64,000 bases of DNA from Branchiostoma floridae (GCF_000003815.2 NC_049988.1:10051788-10115787); one strand, 5' to 3'; positions 26,520 to 39,534 are shown, numbered from the stretch's first letter. Notes: a model not told the origin generated them from the letters alone. Translations and numbers: made by a program.

Positions 26520-27230
26520 TTACCTCCATGAAATGTCATGGAATGGAGGCTATATTTTCTGTTATGTGTCTCTGTCTGTGTAGATGATTACTCAAGAACG
26601 GCTGGATGGATTGGTTTCATACTTGTTGTGTTGGTGGGGTGTGATGAAAGCTCGAATCGATGAGATCTTGGGAGCCGTATCTGTCGTTATAATCGATGTA
26701 ATAATATCAGAAATCACCCCTATATTTGAGATATATTGGTACAGGCATCGTGCTGTATGTGTTTGTTAATGGGCTTAGCTGCAAGCAGATAGTGAGGTGA
26801 CAGCTGTTTGGGGAACCCCCAGTAGTTTTATTTATGTCTGCTTAGGACTGTTTGAAATATTTGTAACAGTTGGTACAGTAGTTACCTCCATGAAATGTCA
26901 TGGAGGTTATATTTTCTGTTATGTGTCTCTGTCTGTGTACAAGATTACTCAAGAACGGCTGGATGGATTGGTTTCATACTTGTTGTGTTGGTGGGCTGTG
27001 ATGAAATATCGAATCGATGTGATTTTGGGCGCCGTATCTGTCGTTATAATTGATGTAATAATATCAGAAATCCCCCCTATATCTGCGATATATTGGAACA
27101 GGCATCGTGCTTTAAGTGTTTGTTAATGGGCTTAGCTCCAAGCAGATAGTGAGGTGATTTGTATGACAGCTGTTTGGGGAACCCCGAGTTTTTTTAATAT
27201 GATAATTAGTTTTATTTATGTCTGCTTAGG
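26520..27230 (+). repeat. Tandem duplication inside the transposon, 362-bp period
   Basis: The left part of the element (from TTACCTCCATGAAATGTCAT) is repeated from 26882, including CAAGAACGGCTGGATGG and GCAAGCAGATAGTGAGGTGA / TCCAAGCAGATAGTGAGGTGA. Small differences separate the copies. Confidence 0.85.
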
Positions 27231-27972
27231 ATATCATGGAGATGTGAAGCGTAAGTATAATTGTAAGAAGTTGAGGTACATTTAACGGTAATGCTTAACA
27301 GGTATGGATGTCTCACATACTGTACTGCTGATTTGAGTGACACGGTGATTAAAATGCCATTAGGTCCTCTCATCTTAGATGGGTTGGGTGTCAGAAGTTT
27401 TATGGGCGATACAGATGTTCTGATTTCGTTATGATAAGGGACAGTTGTTAGTTGTCTCTTTCGTAGCCAATGGTACTTGTTTTTTAGCAGACGGGGTTGG
27501 CGCCAAGTATTCATCTTACAGTTGATGTAGGGTTATCAGAGGAAAGTGTGCATCTCATTTTTGTACCGTGTGAATAGCTGATGTTATGACATATTGGTGG
27601 AAAATCAAATCACCATCTGACTAAAGTTGGCCACATCCCTTCTTCTTTCCGAGTTTCCCATCTTCCTCCCACCACACCGCTCTGAGGCACATAGTCGAAC
27701 CTCAATAATGCTGACAACCTGAGACAGTTTAAATGCCAAACATCAAGCTTAAGGAACACCACGCTACCATATGCCGTCGACCTCTTAAACGCACATTACA
27801 CAATTATGTCATAATGTCACATTTTGATAATAACTAATCAGATGGACATCCTCTGTGTCATTAAATAAATACACCACTACTTTCCCATAACATTTATAAC
27901 CATTACTCTCAAATACAACCGACTATAAACATACATACCATCCACAAAAAAGCAATAAATATTTCATGGAGG
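26523..27972. mobile_element. TA-flanked inverted-repeat transposon, about 1.45 kb
   Basis: CCTCCATGAAAT at 26523-26534 is exactly inverted as ATTTCATGGAGG at 27961-27972, and both ends are bordered by TA (26521-26522 and 27973-27974). This fits a non-autonomous Tc1/mariner-type element with a TA duplication. The left end is itself palindromic (CTCCATGA-AATG-TCATGGA). No transposase frame is seen. Confidence 0.55.
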
Positions 27973-28147
27973 TATGAGGTCCCCGAACTCTAGTTCATTC
28001 TGTAGAGATCTACTTACGTATGGTTTGGCCTGTGTCGGCGCAACTTGGGTGTTTTTTCCAGCTAGTTAAAGTATAGTCAGCTTATCGACTGCTACTTAAA
28101 CTCGAGTGTTTTCATCGACTTTGGATTTTTCCATTGTGTAGACCTAC

Positions 28148-28534
28148 TTGACGTGTAAAGGTGGCAAACAGACTCCAAAGCTCACGGCTACAGTAGCCGT
28201 ATCACATTCCAATGTTGTTACAATCACAGCCTTTCAGCCTGCTGCGAACCACTTGTACTATCAACAGACGGTGAACCCAAACCTGAGTCCCAAACTTCCC
28301 GCGCCAAACATATGCGGCGCACGTTGTGAATGCCTCCCACTATCCGACGAACTCTGGCTGAACCTCGCGGTTGAAGGACGCGGACAGTTACAAGGACGCT
28401 CCGTCCATAAATTGTGCTTGACCTCCGTGACACTTACTGACCACATTGTAGATGACATGCATTACTATCAGAAGCCTCGTCAACATGGTTTTTCGGACTG
28501 TACGAAACGTCTATGGTTTTCCCTGACGATATAG
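28148..28534 (+). other. Unassigned 128-codon open frame
   Basis: Starts ATGACGTGTAAAG..-like context after TTGTGTAGACCTACTTG and ends at TAG-type stop near 28534. I see no domain, no signal peptide and no splice partner. Slightly GC-richer than its surroundings. Probably chance or a decayed repeat; listed only so that the stretch is documented. Confidence 0.1.
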
Positions 28535-30133
28535 TGACAAACACGACTCTCGAAAGGCTGCGCTTGGAGGCTAGACGTTGAAGTGTTGGCGCAGTAAAAG
28601 TTGGAATGTGTGGGTTTTACCATGAAGCATTGTGAAGGTATACTTCTTGGGTCACGTTCTCACCGATACTGATATTGCTTGATTAATCAGACCCTGGGAA
28701 AAGTTGCTCACCGCCCTACGTGATCTGAATTTTCGCTCTGTGCACGTTCTGTACTTTTTCCGTTGTCTTTCAAGACGTACTCTGTCTCTGATATGTTCAC
28801 GAAGTGCCGTGGGTTCTAGAACTTCCTTAACTTGAGTAAGATACGGGCTAAACTGATTGCTACTGACTCCACTCAACCTTTCTTAAAGAACAACGCCCCT
28901 GATAAGAAATAGTGTATCCGAGTTCCGAACTCGGACGAGTCACGGATCCAGAAGTGGGATTACTAATACTGTAGAAGTCGTTTAATTGCACACTCCATTT
29001 GCCAGTGTATTTCGTGCAATTATCCGGACGGTGCAACAATACGAAGTTAGAGCACTGGTTTGGGATTTTGCAAGCCCGTGTAATTAACAGAAGTGTGCAG
29101 TAATCCCTTGTGCAATTAACTGGTTTCTACTGTAACTACATTAAGTTGATTGGAAATGAATGGAGTCGTAAATAACAACCAGAGAAGCCTGCAATGTTTT
29201 AGAATGAAATGATGTGAAACCAAACGGCACAAATGTTTTTTTTTGCGTGTGTATTTAACTACTCTAGTAAACAGAGACTGAGAAACCCATCGACCTTCAG
29301 TACGGCTTCACCACGTTATTTGTTCATCTATATGTGCCCGCCTGACTGTGTCCGGGATACGTGCCCTTCAAACAAACGAAAACCGTTTTGGAGAGGTGCC
29401 CTTGATACAACACGGCTGAAGGTTGGGTGACCTCTGCAGCTCCATTATCGCATTAAGTCTTTTCTGTGTTTGATTAACCAAAAATCGATGTCTTATGCCC
29501 CTTTACGGGAAAAGTTGTTAGAAGGTCTTTATCGTTTCTGTTTGTTCTAAAACTAGCCTTGATCAATTCGATTGATTAAAACAAGTAATGAAAATGAAGT
29601 CATCTTACGACAGAAATGGTCATACTTTCTAGATCTGCAATAGAAATAGTATCATATTCAATCATCAACTTATTGTAGTGATAAAAAGTAAGGTACACAG
29701 TTACATCGTGTGTTTTAGGAATCCTTAAAGCATACAAGAATCTACAACAATATGTCTATTACTATGCAGAGGTAGATCTTTAAAACAATTCTCGCTTTGA
29801 GAGGAGTGTGCCTTTTTGGTGTTCTCTCTAAATCTAATATATAAGTAGTGGGGGTTTGCAAGATTCTACAAAGAAACAAGTGTGAAGCAATCCCTATGCG
29901 TTGCAGTGAATGTGCCTGAGGGTAAAATGTTGACATGTTAAGTGCTGACCGACGGAGAACCCACAACACATTTTTAAGGCTTACTGTTATGGACGAACCC
30001 ATCCATGCTGTATACATGTACGGCGTGCCTGGCCATTTCCCTCCACATCCGAATCAGAGGCCCAGAGTTCATTTTCATAAGGTCTAGACTAGTACTGGCT
30101 AGTGCGTGTCAGTCTGGTGTTATCTCTCTAAAG

Positions 30134-30372
30134 GTGGTATCCCACCGCACTTGGGGCACCGGCGTGGCACTGCGGGGTTCGTTCACTGCGTCACTATCAA
30201 TTGTGTTATTTTCGCCGATTTTTAAAAAAATCAGATATTTCGTAATACTTAAAAGTATGACTTAGAAGACAACAAACACACACAGAACGTAAGTAAATTC
30301 GTTGAAATTTGTTGAATAATTTTTCGAACCCCACATTGCCGCACCGGTGCCCCAAGTGCAGTGAGATACCAC
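30134..30372. mobile_element. MITE family copy 1
   Basis: GTGGTATCCCACCGCACTTG at the left is inverted at the right (CCAAGTGCAGTGAGATACCAC), a terminal repeat of about 29 bp also containing GGGGCACCGG. The related copy is at 37623-37849. No coding capacity. Confidence 0.8.
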
Positions 30373-31170
30373 TGTGACATTAACACGTCTGGTGATAATA
30401 TCTTCTTCTGAGCATAACAGGACTTCGGGAATTATCTGATATCTCATTGGTGTTTATAGTAACATGTAGATGTAGATATTCTATGCAGTAATCTATCTAT
30501 AGTTATTTATCTTTTCTCAGTTCAAATGAACATCGGAATTACATTTTCGGTTAAACGTTAACCGGAAAACTATGTCATAGGCAAATTGAAGGCATCAAGG
30601 TATACTAGCACACCTGGTATCTAAAAACAAAACACTACTCCTCGAATATAGCCAGTGGCGACTAATTTTTTCAAGATACTTGACTTTTTTCGTTTTATTT
30701 GATACAGTGCTTTTACCGCTATCTCTTGGTGTACGATTTCTAGTATGCTCCCAAATAATTAGGGAATAAGAATTGCAGTCCGAACTTGAACTAGATTTTA
30801 GATATCACGATTGTACATCACAACGTAGTCAACATTGTGCACGGAGAACTGGTATGGTATATTTTCTAAAAGTGGCCTCTGGTTGTGTGAGAGTGTCTCT
30901 AAACCCAGACACAGCGGTGTCAGAACACCATTAAACGAGTCACTTCTCTATTTCATCAAAGCCTCTCATAAACCTTCATCATGTGGCGCCTTGTCTATCT
31001 CCTAGCCTCTCGGCTCTGATTCCAGAGGGACGGCGAGCATCGCAGTTTCCATTACGTTCTGTATTAAGAAGCATAGCCAATATAAAACTGCCCAAGGCTT
31101 GCAATTTCAAGCCGAGATGACTCCATTTGTAAAAGCCGTGAGACGTTTGTAAAAGAATATAGTTTATATG

Positions 31171-31470
31171 GTTTTAAGATCATGTTTCTATGACATGAAT
31201 TTGCCCCAAAGTAGCACAAATGAATGAATGTTCGTCTAAGCTATAGTTGTTTCTAATTTTTCATTTCCAATTGCGCAATCAATTTCCCAACTGCTACTTA
31301 TGGTTTCTGTTGTACTTAGACTTTCCTCTCAAGCCTGCTTTAAAATCATATTTCTAAGACATGAATTTACGAAAGTAGCACAAATGAAGGAACGCTCGTA
31401 TGAGCTGTAGTTGTTTCCAATCTTACGACCATCTCCAATTGCGCGATCCATTTTCCAGACCGCAAACCAC
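31171..31470 (+). repeat. Imperfect tandem duplication
   Basis: 31171-31343 and 31344-31470 share AAGTAGCACAAATGAA and CAATTGCGC.ATC. A further fragment of the unit (TTTCTGTTGTACTTAGACTT) recurs at 32555-32575. Confidence 0.65.
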
Positions 31471-32920
31471 TAATTCCTCTAACGGCTCTGTTTAGTCATA
31501 CATACATAATTCATTGAGATTCCGCTTTGTACAAAGCTGGGTAAATCCACAGGGTATGTAGTTTTAAGTCCTTGGGTGAGGGTCTAACATTACAGCTCTG
31601 TGAACATGTTTTATGGTTGCTGTGTTATATATGGGATCCCTCTCTACCCTCTTTAGCTACCCATCCATAAAACGGCAGCATTGACCATACGATGGCATCG
31701 TTCATTCTTCAGTCTAGCTAGGAGAGGTCGCCTCAGAGGTCGCGCTTTTAGCTCTTACATGTATCTTCGCTTAGGCGCGCCTCAAGACTCTCACGTGCTC
31801 CAATTTTTTATTACACAATCACAGAAGAAAATGGCACGCATTTTTCTTCTACGTGACGTGTCCCGATCTGTTTCTTTTTTTCCTGTCTCTCCTTTCTCTC
31901 TTTCTCTCTCCCTCCGTTTTTAACGACGAGTATTACGTGCTTCGTCATATATAAAAGATGCTCCCGTAGTGTAAATAATGAACAACAGAAAGCTGATATA
32001 TAAACCTATCCTGTGAAGAGGGCGATAGGTTTAATTGAACAAAGATATAACGCACAGGACTGATTTGCTATCTGACTTGTTCTCCGTTTCGAAAAATGAA
32101 GTTTTCTACTGCAGAGTCTTTCGTTATAAATATCTCTTCCGCGAGTGCGAACGACATTAGTTTTCTGACAGCCACTTGTCGCTATAAAGTGTGCATTTAG
32201 TGATGTTCTTGACATTTTTCGCTGGGAGGTTACAGAGACTCTCTTTAGCCTCCTTGTCTGTAGTAATTACGCACGGTGACCGCGTCCCAACTGATGAAGT
32301 AGCGATGCCACTTGTGTAATGAAATCTTTCCATGCGTTCATTACTTATTTCCACAGAATATCTATATAGCTAAGTTATTTGCAGTTTTCCCTCATACATT
32401 TCCGCTATTCTCTTCATGTAATTCCAATACGTGTGAAGTAAAATCAGAGGAGAAATGTGTGTAGATAGAGACATATGTGGACTGACCCTGTTGTTTTGAA
32501 GGATCACATTGACGTACGTTAGTTGACGTGGATACCTGTAGACCATTACTTATGCTTTCTGTTGTACTTAGACTTGCCTCTCCAGCCTGCTACTTTGAGA
32601 TACCATATATGGTCATGATGGGCCTCTTACAAAAAAACTGACGTCTTCACCGTATGGGAGTGATGCGGCCCTTGACAGGGCAAACCGACCCAGCAATCGC
32701 TCAGTGCAGTGCCGGATTAATAACCTGCTGTTCCGAAGGGATAACGTTTAAACAGCGCCGAACGTAGTCTGTTGGAGAATTGGACTATACCTTTTGTTCA
32801 CAGAAGTCAGTAACCGCTGGACTACGATCCCGGAGAATTATGTTTTATAAATTCATCAGTTGTGCTTGTCGGTATTTTCATGAATAATCCATTTTCCATT
32901 TTCTTTTCATATTTTACAGT

Positions 32921-33020
32921 ATGTCCATGAGGATCGCAAGCTACAAACGAACCGCGGTGCTGGGGTTACTGTGGATAACGATGGCCGAGGCGATAGGAGA
33001 TGTTATGACCCTGGAGGAAG
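32921..33020 (+). CDS. RAMP-like B, signal-peptide exon
   Basis: ATG at 32921 just after an acceptor-like ATTTTACAG; donor GTAAGT at 33021. 100 nt, ends in phase 1. Encodes the signal peptide and VMTLEE. Confidence 0.88.
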
Positions 33021-35331
33021 GTAAGTTTCCTACAGAACGTAGTATGTCAAGTCTGTAACGGGATCAGAAGTGTTTAGCCATCCCCAAAACTCATTGTCTA
33101 TGCTGGCGATTGTATATGTACCTTTAATGGACGGTATCTGTATCTGTATCCATATGCATCTGTATCTATATCCATATGCATCTGTATCTATACAGCACGC
33201 CCTTCTGTGTAACACACCAGTTTTGTAGGTGCATGGTAGCAGTTGGTTATGTTACGGTTATTTGTCACACCTGACCTTGCACAACTAGCTTACTGTATGT
33301 TGTTTAATGCTATGAAATGAAGATGTCTCTACGATATTAAATGGCAACGAGTTCCACTCGACGATAGTCCATGTGAAAAAACGAACTTTTGAACAAAACA
33401 ATCCTAGATTGGTGACTCTAACACTTGAAGTCATGGCTATTTCTTGCGATTTTTCACGAAAAAGCTCATTTCATGACTACGTTGATCGATTCTGATAAAG
33501 GTATATGATATAGGTAGTTTATCTATTTATTAGTTTGGCTGTTCAGCACGCACAGCCAGGGCTGCCCAACTAGCCTGTGGCTATTTCAAACGACTAGCCC
33601 TGCTGATAAAACAGAGACAATACAAATGGGATTTAACAAAGACAGGAAAGGGTATTTATCGGGAGGTTTGTGGAAAAATTCCTGGCATTATCGTTACAAT
33701 GTTCCATGCTGCTGAATGGGTTTCGACGATTAAGCAACATCCTTAGACGACAACAGGAATAAAGTACTGTGCCTATAATGCTGACAGATAAGGCAGAATT
33801 ATTTCAAGAATCTATTGAGAGCCAAAATGTTGTATAGCTCCGTCCTTGGCGCTGAAAGGTATTCAATTGCAGCAATCATTATAATTAAGGCGTGCATTGT
33901 TCCATTAATACTTTACCAAGACATGTTGTCGATCCCCAGCGTCTGTTGGACAAAGATAGGCTTAACCCGGGTTCATGGAACGCACATTTCTACCCGTTAA
34001 GTGGGTAACCATAGCTATCACCATCCAGACAGAGTGCCTGTATCCTGTGTGATACGCACGACAATAGCAGGGATTAGAGAACGGTCATAAATTCCAAACA
34101 CAAAATGTTCTGGACAATTTGATTTCCGGCAATGAAATGCAGACAAACTGTCTATATAGTATACCCTTTCAGCTGAGAACATGGCATGTTTTTCGCAGTG
34201 AAACCGCACTTTTTCGTACAGAACTAAATGTCACATACTATGACATGTATCAATGGCAACGTATCACAATTCCAACTATGTGTCATAATTGATTGTCATG
34301 TGACAGACCTCAACCATTATGTACCTCATTATAAACAATTGCGGCCGTAAGTGGCAGTAATTTCTGTGACACATGCACAAAAATTATAGCATGTTATTTC
34401 AGTAAGGATTTTTTTAGTAGAACGGACAAATGCTCACTCCTTTGGTATCGGGCCATGACGTTTTGTGTCTCTGCGAATTTGAATAAATGTTGTTTTTTTA
34501 CAGTGACGTCTGCAGTGGAAGCTGCAGAGGCTTGGCGGGAATGCCCGGATGCTGAAACCTACAAGGCTTACATGACGTCATGTGTTCTCACCTTTGCTGA
34601 GGACGTCAGTTTGCTTGGGAACGACACCAGATGTGTTTGGCCAGAACCGTCCCTGCCAGCCTTGCGGTAAGGTTCTGTTACTCCAGCTCCCCCTGTTGAA
34701 CATTGCCCGCACTGCACTCCCATGAACGTAAAGACTACCGTTGTCGCTCTAATAGGTTACATTGGTGAACTAAACGTCAAAGATTGAAAAGACAAAAAAG
34801 TACCTCAGATTTTCAAACCTATTAGCATAATTGGAAGATGGCCAGAAATGATATGTATATCAACGGAAGCCTTTGACACATTGCCATATAAAATCTGAGT
34901 CTTATGTTTTGTTGGTCATTCTTCAAAACGAAAATATCAAAATCACATAGGTGTTGCTAAATTCAATAGAAAACGTACAGTAAAGGGGAAGGGGGGCTCA
35001 CATGCATCGAAAATGATGCGTAAAGCAACTGCATAGTCTTTTTTTTCTGAAAGAGCTTCCTTTGCTCTCCAGGCCCTACCAGAGACTAACAGACTGCGCC
35101 AAGCTGGTTGGACAACTCACCGACTGTCGCGACGCCGTGGTGCTGAACAGGTTCATGCTGGCCCTCCACAGAATAGTGTACGTGGGCTGTCCCAGACCCC
35201 CGGAGCACATGCTGGAAGCCCCACCACACATCATAGCCTGTTTCGTTACCTTGACAACCACCATGACAATCGCGGTCGCCATCATGCTTTCCTTGTCAAG
35301 AAATCCACCAATCAAGATACGCCGTACATAA
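32921..35331 (+). CDS. RAMP-like protein B, complete coding region
   Basis: Exons 32921-33020, 34504-34666 and 35073-35331 (phases 1 and 2) encode 173 aa. Residues 1-26 form a signal peptide (AVLGLLWITMAEA core). The ectodomain has all six RAMP cysteines at 47, 60, 77, 96, 106 and 127. By the known human RAMP1 disulfides (C27-C82, C40-C72, C57-C104) these should pair 47-106, 60-96 and 77-127. The last exon opens with RPYQRLTDC, matching RSYRELADC of RAMP1. One membrane helix at about 141-162 is followed by the 11-residue tail SRNPPIKIRRT. Length, exon count and phases match vertebrate RAMPs (about 150-175 aa). It should act as a membrane partner of a calcitonin-family receptor. The ATG lies two bases after a TTTTACAG acceptor, so a non-coding 5' exon is expected. 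Confidence 0.92.
33135..33191 (+). repeat. Short tandem repeat in intron
   Basis: Units of about 24 bp built from ATCTGTATC and CATATGC, in intron 1 of RAMP-like B. Confidence 0.8.
34504..34666 (+). CDS. RAMP-like B, exon 2 (N-terminal ectodomain)
   Basis: Acceptor TTTTTTTACAG, donor GTAAGG at 34667, phase 1 in and 2 out. Carries the first three RAMP cysteines and RCVWPEP. Confidence 0.9.
35073..35331 (+). CDS. RAMP-like B, terminal exon
   Basis: Acceptor TTTGCTCTCCAG, stop TAA at 35329-35331. Carries RPYQRLTDC, the last cysteines, the membrane helix and the basic tail. Confidence 0.92.
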
Positions 35332-35826
35332 TTCCTTTAGCACTACTATCAATTTTGAAAGACAATCCAGTAACACAAAAGAAATGTGTTTGTGTGTTTT
35401 TGCAAAGTTTATGAATACAAAGTTTTATGTTATGTACAATATTTATGTAAAAAAAATCCATATCATATATAGCCAAATCTGTGTACCCTCTCAAAAATCT
35501 CTACCAGACGAAATGTATGTAATAGTGGTCCGAATTATTCTGTTCGTCTCCGATATCATAAATTGCGATGGATGAAACTATTAAATTGGCTGTAAAGTGA
35601 GAAATGCGATCGTCCAAAATGAACACAGACTTAGTCACTGTCCAAGTACTTACTAATACTAATACTAAAGTAATAGAAAGTATGGGTTTAAGCGTGATAG
35701 AGCCACCTAGTGGAATTACAGAGAACCTCACCCATGTGAAATATCGCCATTTGTACCATGTGCCATAGCAATATTACATAAAATATTTATCAAAGCAATT
35801 TTGGCCTATAGATCGTATATCATGTC

Positions 35827-35832
35827 AATAAA
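35827..35832 (+). other. Polyadenylation signal of RAMP-like B
   Basis: AATAAA about 500 bases after the stop codon. Confidence 0.5.
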
Positions 35833-36383
35833 CCATTGGTGTATTTAAACTTGTTACTTGAGTCTGTGTGCCTCTTGTCATAAGTTCATAACTTGTACCA
35901 TAAGGTTGCTTTACAGAATTAATAACACTCAACATAAACAAACTACATATTAATTGTCTCAGAAACAGATTAAACGTGATTTTTCAATATCAGATATCAC
36001 TGCTGTCAATATACTGTGGGAAGATATATGACTGTTTCGTGTATTCCAATAACATTCTCCCGATACGCTTATACTTTGTTTGTTTTTCCTTAGTAATACG
36101 CAACGAATATCACTTTCATATAAAAGATCATTATTCCAACACCATGATACGATCTTGCTTATGAAAGGGAGTCTTTAAAAGCAGTGCTGTACGTGCAGGC
36201 CTTGGCAACCCGGACTTGCGGAGTGCGTGTCACATTTTTCGGGACACTCTCGACTTAATTGCACCGTTTCGTAACCGCCGCTTGAGTCGTGTTTAACCCT
36301 GCGGGCTTTGTGTTAAACTCTCCGCTGGTGAAGAGGGACAACGGTCGTTCCTGGTGATAATAATCCGTACAGGTGGGACCCGC

Positions 36384-36483
36384 GTGAATCTGTCAATTAT
36401 TCGGGCGACGATAGCACATCTTCTGTCACTGAACGCCGTGTTGGCTATAGCGTCAAGCGTCACCAATTATACAGGATATACAG
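36384..36483 (+). pseudogene. Orphan RAMP-type signal-peptide exon lacking ATG
   Basis: The frame from GTG at 36384 to donor GTAAGA at 36484 is 100 nt and ends in phase 1, the same length and phase as the signal-peptide exon of RAMP-like B. It reads as a signal peptide (NLSIIRATIAHLLSLNAVLA then SS). An ATG would be expected where GTG stands; no in-frame ATG exists back to a TAA stop near 36294. Possibilities: relic first exon of a lost RAMP gene, an alternative or 5'-UTR exon of RAMP-like C, or a sequencing or allelic change. Confidence 0.4.
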
Positions 36484-37622
36484 GTAAGAAAACACATCCT
36501 TTAGTGTAAATATCAGTGTGCCTAAAAGGCACATCCGCCAACGGGGATTATTCGGCGCCATTTAATGTCATGCATTATTGAAATAGTTGGTTTATTGTGG
36601 CGTGCTGACTGCGGCTGTGGTAGTAACGCTTTTAGTAGTGTCAATATTTTATAATATTTTATAATATGGCTGAATTCTATTTCACAAAGCTCGTTTTAGT
36701 GTGTTAATTACATCTTAAATAATCTCAAGACGATATAAAATAAGGCGGGAAGAATGGAGGGAATGACAAAAGAAATATGTGGCAACTCCAAGTCCCTTTC
36801 CTTGTTAGGAAGAGGTCGGTTTACTTTAAGGACATCATTTGCATTCCGAAAGCAAAAACCCATTTTAAGACATCTTGATATATAGCTAATATTCACAAAC
36901 TGGCTAGTGTTCAGGAGGTATAAAACCATATTTTTATATCATGCACTCTAACAACATTCAACATAGACTTGATGACGCCTTTTCATCGTGATTGCTTAAT
37001 GGAAAGCTCATATACTAATCTGCCCAATCTTCACTCTGATTTACCCTTGACTCGTCTAATCAACATTGACTACGATGTAAGATTGTCTCGGGTAAGGGTT
37101 TTAAGGGCTGGTATCTTAACACAGACTTTTTAGCCGTCTGCCTTGCTGCCCTAGCTTGGTTTAATATGAAATATTCATGAGAAAAGACGAGTCAGTCCGA
37201 TACAAAAACGTTTTAAGTGCTAGAGATGTATCGATCTGTGTAGCACTGAAACGCTTGACTGATCATGGATGTTTTGATGTATATTTCACTATCAATACAA
37301 AGCAGGACAGCTCTTCAATCCTTGCTACATTGGATGTTTTCATGTATATTTACTGTCAACACAAAATAGGACAGTGCTACAGTACTAATGCTTCATTCCG
37401 TGCCACATTGTGAGCAAACAAAGGTTACACACTTATCATCATGCCCCAACAAGGCAGCCACTCAACTATTCTTTTCGATACAATCATTATGTACAATGTA
37501 CACGTTTCCTAGCTCAACTGGAGCTGATCCCTGGTAATAAAATAAAGTACAGCTTTACAGATACAGATGTGGAGTTTATGAGACAAAGATTTCCTGCTGT
37601 AACCGCTACGGTAAAGTCTTAT

Positions 37623-37849
37623 GGTGGTATCTCACTGCACTTGTGGTACCGGTGGGGCACTGCGGGGTACGAAAGATACTCAACGAATTTCAGAGATAAT
37701 GAACGATTTTCTCAAGTTTTGTGTATTTGTTGTCTTCTAAGCCATACTTATACGTATTACGCAATATCTGAATTATGAAGAAATCGGCGAAAATAACACA
37801 ACCGTACTGCAGTGCCACATCGGTTCCCCAATTGCAGTGAGATACCACC
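37623..37849. mobile_element. MITE family copy 2
   Basis: Related to 30134-30372: GGTGGTATCTCACTGCACTT at the left, inverted at the right end (GCAGTGAGATACCACC). Internal GGGGCACTGCGGGGT is shared as well. Confidence 0.8.
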
Positions 37850-37989
37850 TTTATTGCTTCGGAGAAGTGAGCTGAAAAAGGCATGCTTGTTGAAATATGC
37901 TTAAGCTGCTGGGAGATGATATTATTCTTCCCTAATTATGACAGAAGTGAGTGATTTGCATTTAATATTTGATGATTGTCACGTCCTGC

Positions 37990-38345
37990 TGCTTATGCCT
38001 CATCATAAGCATGTGGTAACTCTTGGAGGAGAGCAAGTGTAGCCATGCTTCAGCATAAACCTGCGTTAATTCAGAGGGGAGAGATAGGACAAAGAAGAGT
38101 CATTCTTCAGCATAAATTTAAACCTGTGTTAACTCTGAGGGGAGAGATAGAACAAAGTGGAGTCATGCATCATTATAAACCTGCGCTAATTTAGAGGGGA
38201 GAGATGGAACAAGGTGGAGTCATGCTTCAGCATAAACCTACGATGATTTAGAGGGGAGAGATAGAACAAGGTGGATTCATGCTTCCTCATGCCTCATCAT
38301 AGACATGTGTTAACTCTGAGGGGAGAGATAGGGAAAAGACGTACC
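37990..38345 (+). repeat. Minisatellite, about six units of 57-63 bp
   Basis: Imperfect units containing CTTCAGCATAAACCTGCG and GAGGGGAGAGATAG.ACAA. It lies upstream of RAMP-like C. Confidence 0.85.
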
Positions 38346-39534
38346 CATACTGAGCTGAATGAATACGTGCTTCTTTAAAATCCCCATGGATGACGCATGG
38401 CAGTGACTCGTCATTGTTGTATGCTGAACCTCACCCTCGTCTGAGCCCTTCTGTACCGCCCATTGATGAATGCATGTAGGGGCTTAACTAAGCTCAAGGA
38501 CATCCATTCATTTTGACGTCCAGTATATTCCATGCACTTTGAGCGGTAATGGAATGCAGATGTCTACATTTGATGCAAATGAATGTGAAACTCATATGAT
38601 ACATCATCTAAAGATGCTGAGGCGTGAAAACAACGCCAGAAGGTCATAAAGAAGTTAATTACCTAATCTGTCATCTTTGGGATAATATGATCAGAGGTAA
38701 AATGATAACTATTGCCCTTGTTTCGCAGTATTGTACATTTTCAAAGAATAAATCCCCTTGGCTATATTGGCGTTTGGGCCGTGTTATCTTTCCAAGCAGA
38801 GACACAAAAAAACAAGATTACTCGTACCAACATTATTGCGTGGGTAAATTTTTACTGTATGAAATTATTCAAATCCACTGCGACTCAATTTTCACGTCCT
38901 CGCATATACCGTGAGATGAACTGTATTTATTACAATCAGTCTTTTAATGAAGACCATTAAACTTTAAATGATTGTAGCTTCGTTTGAGAGCAGTTTGTCT
39001 AGTCAATCAAAGGTAAACCGTTCGAACTGTCGACTCTCTTCAAGTTAGAACATTTGACATTTACCGAGGGAAACGACGTCGATTATCACCACAGGCGGCC
39101 GCGCCAGGCAGTCGCACGTCTTTCATTAGTTCTGGATGACGAGTTTTGCCCTAAGCGTACCTAACGCAGGTACAGCCGGTACAGATGGATAAATGCTTCA
39201 CAGAATGATGGAAATGGGCTCAGCGGTCTGCCTGGCACGTTAATCGGACCATTCAGGCTTGATGGAGGCAACACCTGCGTCGTGGGAAGCCTTGAATACT
39301 GCATCCGTACTTCTAAGCACTGGCTTAGATGTACCCGTGACCTAAGCCGGGATTCTTGTACGTGCAGTTGGCCGTAAGGATTTCCAACTGAAGGTTTGCA
39401 ACGTTCAAATTTGCTTGAGTGAAAAGGTAGGCACATAGATTTCTGTTTTATGTGGATGAATACAGCATCTGATTAATTCTACAGTATGCACTGAATCTTT
39501 GTGGTTTATCTACAGACAGTGAAATATCTCCAGC

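Larger units (their letters stand above)
20559..26520. other. Intergenic DNA, no gene supported
   Basis: Contains two foldback elements and a CT microsatellite listed separately. A frame at 24287-24477 encodes about 63 residues and runs into a good donor (AAAAG|GTATGT), but no partner exon or family was recognised. No other coding signal seen. Confidence 0.45.
28535..32920. other. Intergenic DNA, no gene supported
   Basis: Holds the MITE at 30134-30372 and the tandem repeat at 31171-31470. No coding exon supported. A non-coding first exon of RAMP-like B should lie here, because its ATG exon is preceded by a splice acceptor. Confidence 0.4.

Noticed and set aside
28148-28534. 128-residue frame as a gene
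   Set aside because: No domain, signal peptide, splice partner or polyadenylation signal; overlapping frames on the other strand are equally open.
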